Position numbers and translations under genes: made by a program
Origin: JANQRZ01 sp965214485
GTDB lineage: Bacteria > Bacteroidota > Rhodothermia > Rhodothermales > JANQRZ01
Assembly: GCA_965214485.1 (NCBI GenBank)
Contig: CBDCBW010000012.1
Location: 372,001 to 436,000, forward strand
DNA length: 64,000 bases
Direction: 5' to 3'
Notes under the pieces: generated by a model
What the model was told of the DNA's origin: nothing
Seen by the model: the letters and a program-made list of their open reading frames with translations, nothing else
Database searches by the model: none
In this document: piece by piece, positions 43,963 to 51,365 of the stretch
Numbering within the stretch: position 1 is the stretch's first letter
Layout: the number at the start of each line of letters is the position of its first letter

Positions 43963-45417
43963 ATGCTACGTTTCGCTACGCTTCTCCTCGCGCTTTCAGC
44001 GCTGCCCGCCGCGGCGCAGGACGTCCCCACGTACTCGCTCACCCTCATCACCGACAACGAGGGCGGCGGCAACGCCAACGTCGTCACCGACGAGGGCATC
44101 GTCGGCGGCTCCGTCGCCCTATTTGATGCGCAAGGCATCCTCGATCCGTCGGAGGCCTACCTCTGGCGGGACGGCGCAATCTTCTGGCAAGGCTCGCTCG
44201 GACCCAACAGCGCCGGCACCGCCGACGTCAACGCCGCCGGCGACCTCATCGGCGTAGCGGCCGAGAGCGGCGACGGGTTCAACGGCGAGTTCCGCGCCTT
44301 CTCTCGGGCCGGGAAGGGCGACCCCGTCGGGCTGCCCACGCTCCCGCTCCAGCCGGGCTACGACCTCGTCTCGATCGGCAGCGGCATCAACGACGCGGGC
44401 CTCCTCGTCGGCCACGCGCGCACCGATGACCCCACCTGGGTGAACGGCTCCTTCAATGCCTACCACGCCGTCGTGTGGACGCCCGACGGAGCCGGGAGCT
44501 ACGCGATCACCGACCTCGGCACGATCGGCGGCGGGTACAGCCGCGCCGTCGACATCAACAATGCGGGCGTCATCGCGGGGGCCGCCGTCCCCGACCCGGA
44601 CAAGAGCGACGACATCATCCGCGCCGTCCGTTGGACGCTGAACGACGACGACGAGTACGAGATCGAAGACCTCGGCGTGGTCTCGCCCGGCGACACCTTC
44701 TCCGAGGCGAAAGCGGTCAACGAGAAAGGCCAGATCATGGGCGAGGCGTTCGGCCCGGGCAACACGCTCTCCCCGGCGATCTGGGAGCCCGACGGCACCG
44801 GCCGCCGCTACCCCGTCCCCGAGGGCGTTCTCGACTGCACGGCCGCGGACTTCAACGAGGATGCCACCGTCGTCGGGCAGTGCAGCGACCTGGGTGCCGG
44901 CGCCAACCGGCTTCAGGCCTCGGTCTGGATCGACGAGACGCTCTACTTCTTGCGCGACCTCGTCGACGACTCCGCCGAGGGGTGGACGCTTCAGCGCGCC
45001 TCGGGGATCAACAACCTCGGGTGGATCGTCGGCGTCGGCCAGCGCCAGGGCTTCGTCGACAGCGAGGGTCGGCCCGAAAACTTCGGCTTCCTCCTCAAGC
45101 CTGCTGAGCCCGTCTCTGCCGAGCCGAGTGCCGAGGCCGAGGCTTTCGCCGTCACGGCGGCACCGAACCCGCTCGGTGATGGAGGCACGCGGCTCTCCTT
45201 CACGCTGCCCGAGACGGCTGAAGTCAAAGCTGAGGTCTTCGACGTGCGGGGCCGCCGCGTCGCCCACCTCGGCGAGGGCGTCTTCGGGGCGGGCGAGCAC
45301 GGGCTCGCGTGGGACGGGCGCGACGGCTCGGGGCGCGCGGTTGCGCCGGGTGTCTACATCGTGCGCGTCGCCGCCGGGGCCGAGCGCGCGGCGCTCCGCG
45401 TGACCGTGGTCCGCTGA
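43963..45417 (+). CDS. HAF-repeat secreted protein with T9SS (FlgD-like) sorting domain
   Basis: 484 aa. The signal peptide (1-18) is followed by extracellular HAF-type repeats: DLGTIGGGYSRAVDINNAGV, AKAVNEKGQIMGEAFGPG, ASGINNLGWIVGVGQ, each with the N-xxG-xIVG core. The C-terminus (APNPLGDGGTRLSFTL, VFDVRGRRVAHLGEG, WDGRDGSGRAVAPGVYIVRV) is of the FlgD-like sorting type that retains the W-D-G-x-D-xxG loop, unlike the other T9SS proteins here. It directly follows the CadC-like regulator on the same strand. Confidence 0.87.
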   Translation: MLRFATLLLALSALPAAAQDVPTYSLTLITDNEGGGNANVVTDEGIVGGSVALFDAQGILDPSEAYLWRDGAIFWQGSLGPNSAGTADVNAAGDLIGVAAESGDGFNGEFRAFSRAGKGDPVGLPTLPLQPGYDLVSIGSGINDAGLLVGHARTDDPTWVNGSFNAYHAVVWTPDGAGSYAITDLGTIGGGYSRAVDINNAGVIAGAAVPDPDKSDDIIRAVRWTLNDDDEYEIEDLGVVSPGDTFSEAKAVNEKGQIMGEAFGPGNTLSPAIWEPDGTGRRYPVPEGVLDCTAADFNEDATVVGQCSDLGAGANRLQASVWIDETLYFLRDLVDDSAEGWTLQRASGINNLGWIVGVGQRQGFVDSEGRPENFGFLLKPAEPVSAEPSAEAEAFAVTAAPNPLGDGGTRLSFTLPETAEVKAEVFDVRGRRVAHLGEGVFGAGEHGLAWDGRDGSGRAVAPGVYIVRVAAGAERAALRVTVVR

Positions 45418-45448
45418 CCGCCGCGTCTCTCCCGTCTCACCTCTCCTG

Positions 45449-45625
45449 GTGCAGGATCAAGGGGTCTTCTGCAGTTCGGGACGGCGTGGAGGGCACCGAG
45501 GGACGGAGGGGGGCGAGGCCGTCTCCCTTCCCTCCACGCCTCCCGCTCCCTCGATGCCGCCGCTCGCTCGGGACGAGGGCGTCTCCGGTTCAGAAAGCAG
45601 CAGACCTCCTGCCGAGGCCCTAGCT
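45449..45625 (+). repeat. Dispersed hairpin repeat, family 1, copy 2
   Basis: Begins CAGGATCAAGGGGTCTTCTG and ends CTGCCGAGGCCCTAG. It has a perfect 11-bp inverted pair GGCGTGGAGGG / CCCTCCACGCC. Located 32 bp after the HAF-repeat gene stop. Confidence 0.92.
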
Positions 45626-45636
45626 CCGCACGCTGC

Positions 45637-45670
45637 GGGCGGCGATCCAGCGCGGGTCGCCGCCCTTTTT
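45637..45670 (+). terminator. Rho-independent terminator
   Basis: GGGCGGCGA pairs with TCGCCGCCC (9 bp, 11-nt loop), followed by TTTTT. It ends the HAF-repeat gene transcript beyond the family 1 repeat. Confidence 0.8.
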
Positions 45671-45741
45671 GGGCTCGCCCCGAACCGGGTGCCCGGGGCT
45701 AGGTACCACCGCTCTCTCTCGTTCGCTCCTCACTCCCGACC

Positions 45742-46839
45742 ATGGCCCTGACCTTTGCCGACCTCGACCTCAAGCACCTCGCCGACCTCGAGGGCCCGGA
45801 GCGGGCCTTCCTCACGCTCTACCTGTCCGGCCCCCACAGCGTCGGCGCGCTCGACGGGAGGTTCCGCTCGGTCCGCGCCCTCCTTCAGGACAACGAAGTT
45901 GAGCTCGAGCACTTCGAGCAGAACCTTAAGCTCCTCGGCCCGCTGCTCGACGGGCTGAGCTTCGAGACGCCGTCCGTCGCCGTCTTCGTCTGCTGGGCGC
46001 TCGACGTGGCCGAGACGCTGCCGCTGAGCGTCGCGGTGCCGGACAAGGTGTGGATGGGGGACTCGCCCTACATCCGCCCGATCGCCGAGCTGCAGGACGA
46101 GTACGAGGACTTCGCCGTGGTGGTGGTGGACAACAAGACGGCGCAGATTTATTCCGTCCACGCCGCCGAGGTCGAGAACGCCACCCGGGTGCGGGGCGAC
46201 GTGAAGAACGCGGTCAAGAAGGGCGGGTGGTCGCAGAAGCGCTACGCCCGCCGGCGCGAGAAGGCGCTCGAGCAGTACGCCGCCGAGGTCGCGCAGTCGG
46301 TCCGCGAGCTCTACGACGACGAGGGCTTCGCGCGGCTCGTCCTGCTCGGCTCGCAGGAGGCGATGCAGGCCGTCGAGGGGCACCTCGCCGCGCCGCTCAG
46401 GGAGCGGCTCGTCGGCGAGCGCTCGGTGGACGTGGCCGACGAGGGGCAGGTGATGCGCGCGGCGTTCGCGCTCTACTTCGAGGGCGAGCGCGCGAGCGAG
46501 CAGAACCTCTGGGACCGCATCCGCGAGGGCTACCTCACCGGCGGGCTCGCCGTCGTCGGGCCGCAGCGGACGCTCGAGGCGGCGCAGGCCGCCCGCGTCG
46601 AGGTCGCCCTCGTCGACCGCGAGGCCGAGACGGAGGGGCGGAAGTGCCGCGCCTGCGAGCACGCCGTCTTCGGGACGCCCGCCACCTGCCAGCGCTGCGG
46701 CAGCGCCGACGTGTTCGAGATCGACTTCGTCAACGAGCTCGTCGAGACGCTCGCCCGCACCGGGGCCGAGGCGGATTTCGTGGACCCGTTCGCCGCGCTC
46801 GCCGAGGTCGGCGGCGTGGCGGCCCTCCTGCGATACTGA
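45742..46839 (+). CDS. Bacterial eRF1-family (baeRF/Vms1-like) protein with zinc ribbon
   Basis: 365 aa. The middle domain (about 120-250) has the eRF1 domain 2/Vms1-like fold: FAVVVVDNKTAQIYSVH, then VKKGGWSQKRYARRRE with GGWSQ (161-165) at the place of the eRF1 GGQ loop, and a long helix. A domain 3-like region (ARLVLLGSQEAMQ) follows, then a C4 zinc ribbon (C302, C305, C316, C319). Family relatives hydrolyse peptidyl-tRNA at stalled ribosomes, or release-factor-like reactions; the bacterial members are little studied. It stands upstream of the amidase and MamK-like genes, separated by 161 bp. Confidence 0.75.
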   Translation: MALTFADLDLKHLADLEGPERAFLTLYLSGPHSVGALDGRFRSVRALLQDNEVELEHFEQNLKLLGPLLDGLSFETPSVAVFVCWALDVAETLPLSVAVPDKVWMGDSPYIRPIAELQDEYEDFAVVVVDNKTAQIYSVHAAEVENATRVRGDVKNAVKKGGWSQKRYARRREKALEQYAAEVAQSVRELYDDEGFARLVLLGSQEAMQAVEGHLAAPLRERLVGERSVDVADEGQVMRAAFALYFEGERASEQNLWDRIREGYLTGGLAVVGPQRTLEAAQAARVEVALVDREAETEGRKCRACEHAVFGTPATCQRCGSADVFEIDFVNELVETLARTGAEADFVDPFAALAEVGGVAALLRY

Positions 46840-47000
46840 TACCCAACCCTCGATGCCCTCTGAGCGCGGAGGGGCGCGGAGGGGCGCGGAGAGGCTCAGG
46901 GCGCGCGAGGAGCCGGTGCTCGCTGCCGCTCGGATGATGTATACTCCGGGCGTCCGGTAGCCGATACCCCACCCGTCGCCCGTTCGCCTCCGCCTGCCGC

Positions 47001-48098
47001 GTGCCCCCCGTCTCCGACCCCCGGCCCAACAAACGCGACATCCTGCAGGCTGTCTACGAGGACAACCTGCACGGAACGGTCCGCGCGCCCCGGCCTCGGC
47101 GTCCGCACCGCCCGGCTCGGCAGAGGCCGCAGGCGTCTCCGGCGTCTCCTCGGGCGGCTCATCGGACGGCTCCGGTCGTGGTGCTCGGGCTGATTGGTGT
47201 GCTCCTCGCCGGCTTGGTGGCGCAGCGCTTTGCCTCGGCCCCGCCGGCCCCGCCTCGCCAACCCTCGGTGCGGCTCGACGGCTCGCCGCTGCTCGCGCCG
47301 GTCGCCGCGCCCGGCCCCCGCTTCGACGTGCCCGACCCCGGCGTGCTACCGATCGCCGAGCTGTTCAACCTCCAGGTCAACACGATCGTCATCGACCCCG
47401 GCCACGGGGGGCGCGACCCTGGGGCGCTCGGCCCGGCGGGCGGGCGGGAGAAAGACGTCACGCTCGACGTGGCGCTCCGGCTCCGCGACCGGCTCGTCCG
47501 GCGGCACGGGGCCCGCGTCCTGCTGACGCGCGAGACCGACACCGAGGTGCCGCTCGGCGAGCGCGTCGCCTTCGCCAACGAGCACGGCGCCGACCTCTTC
47601 GTCTCGGTCCACGTCAACTCGATCCCCGACGCCGCGGTCGCGCCGCTCGAGACGTACTACTTCGGCCTGCAGGCCGACGACACGACGCTCCGCCTCGCCC
47701 ACGGCGAGAACGCCGCCGCGGATTATTCCGTCGCCGAGTTCAACGCCCTGCTGCAGCGGGCCGGGAATACGGTTAAGTTCCAGGAGTCGAAAGAGCTCGC
47801 CGTGGCCGTGCAGCAGTCGCTCGTCGAGACCGTCCGGCGGACGAACGCGGCGGCGAGCGACTGGGGCGTCAAGGCCGGGCCGTTCGTCGTGCTGCTCGGC
47901 GTCGAGGCCCCGGCGATCCTGGCCGAGGTGGCGGCGATCAGCAACCCCGACGAGGAGGCCCGCCTCGACACCGACGCCCACCGCGAGCGCCTCGCCCGTT
48001 CGCTCGAAGAGGGCATCGCGGCGTACCTTCAGGACCGACCGCCCCCGCCCGCCCCCCCTCTGACTACCCCCCACGATGGCGAAGAAAACGACCACTAA
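47001..48098 (+). CDS. N-acetylmuramoyl-L-alanine amidase (AmiC type, membrane-anchored)
   Basis: 365 aa from the GTG at 47001. A cytoplasmic basic, Pro/Arg-rich N-terminus (1-57) precedes one transmembrane helix (about 58-78), so the catalytic domain (about 125-350) is periplasmic. Amidase_3 zinc site: IDPGHGGRDPG (His), GGREKDVTLDVA (Glu), LFVSVHVNS (His), and the catalytic Glu in LAEVAAISNPDEE. It cleaves the amide bond between MurNAc and L-Ala. Its 3' end overlaps the MamK-like gene by 23 bp. Confidence 0.93.
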   Translation: MPPVSDPRPNKRDILQAVYEDNLHGTVRAPRPRRPHRPARQRPQASPASPRAAHRTAPVVVLGLIGVLLAGLVAQRFASAPPAPPRQPSVRLDGSPLLAPVAAPGPRFDVPDPGVLPIAELFNLQVNTIVIDPGHGGRDPGALGPAGGREKDVTLDVALRLRDRLVRRHGARVLLTRETDTEVPLGERVAFANEHGADLFVSVHVNSIPDAAVAPLETYYFGLQADDTTLRLAHGENAAADYSVAEFNALLQRAGNTVKFQESKELAVAVQQSLVETVRRTNAAASDWGVKAGPFVVLLGVEAPAILAEVAAISNPDEEARLDTDAHRERLARSLEEGIAAYLQDRPPPPAPPLTTPHDGEENDH

Positions 48099-49116
48099 GT
48101 CCACCGCGAAGTCCACCGCCCCGCTCCACATCGGCATCGACCTCGGCACGTCCCGCAGCGCGGTCGTCGCCTCGAACGGCAAGCGCACCTGGGTCGAGAG
48201 CTACGTCGCGTGGCCGAAGGACTTCGTCTCGCGCAAGATGCTCGGCGAGGACATCCTCTTCGGCGAGGCGGCGGTCGAGAACCGGCTGTCGGTCGAACTC
48301 GTGCGCCCGCTCGAAAACGGCGTCATCCGCGACGGCACCGAGCGCGACGAGGAGGCCGTGCGCGAGCTCATCCACCACCTCATCGAGCAGGTCGAGCCCG
48401 CCGACGGGCAGCGCATCCAGGCCGCCGTCGGCGTCCCGGCCGAGGCGCTCAAGGTCAACAAGCTCGCCATCCGCGACGCCGTGCAGGAGTACGCCGACGC
48501 GCTCATGGTCGTCTCCGAGCCGTTCGCCGTCGCCTACGGCCTCGACGCGCTCACGAATGCGATGGTGATCGACATCGGCGCGGGCACGGTGGACTTCTGC
48601 GTGATGCACGGCACGATGCCGACCGAGGAGGACCAGCGCACGCTCACGATGGCGGGCGACTTCGTGGACCGCCAGCTCAGGGGCCTGCTCGAGGAGCGCC
48701 ACCCCGAGGCGAAGTTTTCCGAAACCGCCGTCCGCCACTTCAAGGAGCAGCACGGCTACGTCGGCTCCGCCAACGGCAAGCTTTCGATGCCCGCCGCAGT
48801 CGGCGGCAAGGTCACCGACGTGGACGTGTCGAAGGAGCTCCGGGAGGCGTGCGAGGCCATCATCCCGGCCATCGCCGAGACCGCCATCGAGCTCGTCGCC
48901 CGCTACGAGCCGGACTTCCAGGAGACGGTCAAGAAGAACATCTTCCTCGCCGGCGGCGGCAGCCAGATCAAGGGCATCGCCGAGGCCATCGAGGACGCGC
49001 TCAAGGAGTACGGCCCCTGCCGCGTCCGCACCGTCGACGACCCGCTCTTCGCCGGGGCCGAGGGCGCGCTCGCGCTCGCCCAGGACATGCCCGACGAGTT
49101 CTGGGAGGACATGTAG
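48076..49116 (+). CDS. MamK-like bacterial actin
   Basis: 346 aa. Actin-superfamily ATPase with phosphate 1 IGIDLGTSRSAV (19-30), phosphate 2 VIDIGAGTVDF (about 164-176) and adenosine motif FLAGGGSQIKGI (about 290-301). Details such as LGTSR, YVAWPKDFVSRKMLG, VSEPFAVAYGLD and EEDQRTLTMAGDFVDRQL match MamK, the magnetosome filament, rather than MreB, ParM or FtsA. MamK relatives also occur in non-magnetotactic bacteria with unknown roles. No other mam genes are near. The overlap with the amidase gene suggests coordinated expression with cell wall cutting. Confidence 0.88.
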   Translation: MAKKTTTKSTAKSTAPLHIGIDLGTSRSAVVASNGKRTWVESYVAWPKDFVSRKMLGEDILFGEAAVENRLSVELVRPLENGVIRDGTERDEEAVRELIHHLIEQVEPADGQRIQAAVGVPAEALKVNKLAIRDAVQEYADALMVVSEPFAVAYGLDALTNAMVIDIGAGTVDFCVMHGTMPTEEDQRTLTMAGDFVDRQLRGLLEERHPEAKFSETAVRHFKEQHGYVGSANGKLSMPAAVGGKVTDVDVSKELREACEAIIPAIAETAIELVARYEPDFQETVKKNIFLAGGGSQIKGIAEAIEDALKEYGPCRVRTVDDPLFAGAEGALALAQDMPDEFWEDM

Positions 49117-49721
49117 GCGAGGCGGGAGGGCGCGGGCTGGGCTCCGTCTGGAGATCCGCTTCTAGGCTGTGTTTGGAAAATCCACTTCCGGCCTGCACAC
49201 GGCATCTGCCTTCGCTCACAGCGTGGTGCTGCATCGCCGTAGCGGTGCTACGGCTGCTTCGCGCGCCTTGTGAAGCGAAGACCTCTGCTCGTGCTCGGCA
49301 CCAGACTGAATATCCAGACACAGCCTAGCCTGGAAACGGCTTCTGGCCTGTGCATGGCCGAGGCCGCCGCCAGCGGCGTTTCGCTGCATCGCCTCATGGC
49401 CCGCTGCATCGCCTCATGGACGGTAGAGCCAGGCACCAGCCTGTGCTCCCCGGCCCTCGCCGTACCCACCCGTCACCAGGACGCGCCCGCCCGGCAGCGG
49501 CGCGGCAGCGGAGAACCGTCCCACCGCTGCACCTTCGACGAGTACGAAGGCTCCTGCCTCCGGACGTATCCGGCACCCTGTGCCGCTCCGTCGCGCCGCG
49601 AAGCCGCTTCGCGTCAGCGCAGGGGAGCTGCCGCCGTCCCTTCCGTCGGAGGCCGCCGCGTTTTTCGTTGCACGAGTCGCGGCTGCATCGTATCTATGTA
49701 GTGTCCTAAACCCGCTGAGCT
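49117..49721. other. 605-bp spacer with repeat remnants
   Basis: No supportable gene. Contains the TIR element (49163-49327), a degenerate relative of its left half just after it (49328-49400), and the direct repeat GCTGCATCGCCTCATGG (49383 and 49403). The last 40 bp hold a TATCTATG that could be the pnt promoter. Confidence 0.6.
49163..49327. mobile_element. MITE-like element with inverted termini
   Basis: Termini are TAGGCTGTGTTTGGA (left) and TCCAGACACAGCCTA (right), inverted with one mismatch. CTAG occurs at both ends, which would fit a YTAR target duplication of the IS5 group, or may be part of the termini. The interior of about 135 bp has no coding potential. The parent element is not in the window. 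Confidence 0.6.
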
Positions 49722-50858
49722 ATGGCTGTTACGATTGGCGTCCCTCGCGAGACCGCGCCGGGCGAGCACCGCGTGGCCCTCACGCCCGACGTGGCGGACC
49801 GGCTGGCGAAGATCGGCTACACCGTCGTCGTCGAGCGCGGGGCCGGGGCGTCGGCCTACTTCCCCGACGCCGACTACGAAGCCGCCGGCGTCCGGCTCGC
49901 GGGCCGCGACGAGGCGCTCGGGGCGGACCTCGTCGCCACCGTGCAGCCGCCGGAGGAGGAGCTCGGAAAGCTCCGGTCGGGGGCGACGCTCGTCGGGTTC
50001 CTGCAGCCGCTCGACCGGCCCGGGCTGAGCGCGAGCCTCGCGGCGCAGGGGGTGACGGCGTTTTCGATGGAGCTCGTGCCGCGCATCACGCGGGCGCAGA
50101 AGATGGACGCCCTCTCGGCGATGAGCACCGTCGCCGGCTACAAAGCGGTCTTGCTCGCCGCCGACACGCTGCCGAAGTTCTACCCCCTCCTCACCACCGC
50201 CGCCGGGACGATCCGCCCGGCGCAGGTCCTCGTCCTCGGCGCGGGCGTCGCCGGGCTGCAGGCCCTCGCCACGGCGCGCCGGCTCGGGGCCGTGACGAGC
50301 GCCTACGACGTGCGGCCCGCCGCGCGCGAGCAGGTCGAGAGCGTCGGCGCGAAGTTCGTCGAGCTCGAGCTCGACACGAGCGACGCCGAGGACCGGGGCG
50401 GCTACGCGAAGGCCCTCGCCGAAGACCAGCAGGCCCGGCAGGTCGAGCTCCTCGCCCGCCACGTAGCGAAGGCCGACGCGGTGATCTCGACGGCGCTGAT
50501 CCCCGGCCGCGCGGCCCCGGTGCTCCTCACCGAGAGCGGGGTCGAGGCGATGGCCTCGGGCTCGGTCGTCATCGACCTCGCCGCCGCCAACGGCGGCAAC
50601 TGCGCCCTCACCCGCGCCGACGAGCGCGTGGTCCACGCCGGCGTCCAGGTGCTCGGCCCGACGAATCTCCCGGCCTCGATGCCGCTGCACGCGAGCCAGA
50701 TGTACGCCCGCACGCTCGCCGCGCTCGTCGCCGAGTTCACCGCCGAGGGCGCGTTCGCGCCCGACTTCGCCGACGAGATCGTCCAGGGCGCGTGCGTCGC
50801 CCACGGCGGCGCGGTGGTCCACGAGCGCGTGCGCGGGCTGCTAGCTCCCTCTGTCTGA
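49722..50858 (+). CDS. pntAA: NAD(P) transhydrogenase subunit alpha part 1 (NAD-binding, dI)
   Basis: 378 aa. Peripheral NAD(H)-binding domain of the proton-translocating transhydrogenase, which makes NADPH from NADH using the proton gradient. IGVPRETAPGEHRVALTPD is the AlaDH/PNT N-terminal domain, and LVLGAGVAGLQALATARRLG the nucleotide-binding Gly loop, followed by YDVRP. The three-gene split (pntAA, pntAB, pntB) is the common form outside enterics. A TATCTATG lies about 25-30 bp upstream of the start. Confidence 0.96.
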   Translation: MAVTIGVPRETAPGEHRVALTPDVADRLAKIGYTVVVERGAGASAYFPDADYEAAGVRLAGRDEALGADLVATVQPPEEELGKLRSGATLVGFLQPLDRPGLSASLAAQGVTAFSMELVPRITRAQKMDALSAMSTVAGYKAVLLAADTLPKFYPLLTTAAGTIRPAQVLVLGAGVAGLQALATARRLGAVTSAYDVRPAAREQVESVGAKFVELELDTSDAEDRGGYAKALAEDQQARQVELLARHVAKADAVISTALIPGRAAPVLLTESGVEAMASGSVVIDLAAANGGNCALTRADERVVHAGVQVLGPTNLPASMPLHASQMYARTLAALVAEFTAEGAFAPDFADEIVQGACVAHGGAVVHERVRGLLAPSV

Positions 50859-50900
50859 CTGATGCCGCCCCGCCGGCTCCTAGCCCCAACTCCCAATCCT

Positions 50901-51245
50901 ATGGACATCGCCCTGATCGTCGTCTTCGTGCTCGCCGCCTTCGTCGGGATGGAAGTCATCGCGAAGGTGCCGGCGACGCTGCATACCCCGCTCATGTCCG
51001 GCTCGAACGCCATCAGCGGCATCACCATCGTCGGCGCGCTCGTGGTGGCCGGGATGGTCGGGACGCCGTGGGCGAAGTGGCTCGGCTTCGCCGCGCTCGT
51101 CCTGGCGACGGTCAACGTCGTCGGCGGCTTCCTCGTCACCGACCGGATGCTGCAGATGTTCAAGAAGAAGGACCGCAAACTGCCCGCAGCGAAACCCGGG
51201 ACCGTGGCGACCGACGGTGCCGCCCGCGAACCGGCGAAGGTGTGA
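50901..51245 (+). CDS. pntAB: NAD(P) transhydrogenase subunit alpha part 2 (membrane, dII)
   Basis: 114 aa from the ATG at 50901; an in-frame ATG at 50862 would add 13 residues untypical of the family. Helices with FVGMEVIAKVPATLHTPLMSGSNAISGITIVGAL form the conserved half of the proton channel. A basic, low-complexity tail of 30 residues follows the last helix. Lies 42 bp after pntAA. Confidence 0.95.
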   Translation: MDIALIVVFVLAAFVGMEVIAKVPATLHTPLMSGSNAISGITIVGALVVAGMVGTPWAKWLGFAALVLATVNVVGGFLVTDRMLQMFKKKDRKLPAAKPGTVATDGAAREPAKV

Positions 51246-51301
51246 AGCGCGTGACTCGTGCCGCGTGAGGGCGGACGTGACCGTGAGGCAGACCGCCCGA
51301 T

Positions 51302-51365
51302 CCCTCAATCCTCCGACCCCTCAATCCTCCGACCCCTCAGTCCTCCGATCCCTCAGGCCTCCGAT
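51302..51365 (+). repeat. 16-bp tandem repeat directly before pntB
   Basis: Four units of CCCTCAATCCTCCGAC type (the last two slightly changed), placed end to end; the fourth unit's final AT forms the first two bases of the pntB start codon. Confidence 0.93.

Noticed and set aside
48076..49116. Magnetosome gene island
   Set aside because: Only the MamK-like actin is present; no mamA, B, E, I, M, O, P or Q genes in the window.
49270..49709. Open frames of 119-143 codons before pntAA
   Set aside because: They cross the MITE-like repeats, have low-complexity composition and no family resemblance.
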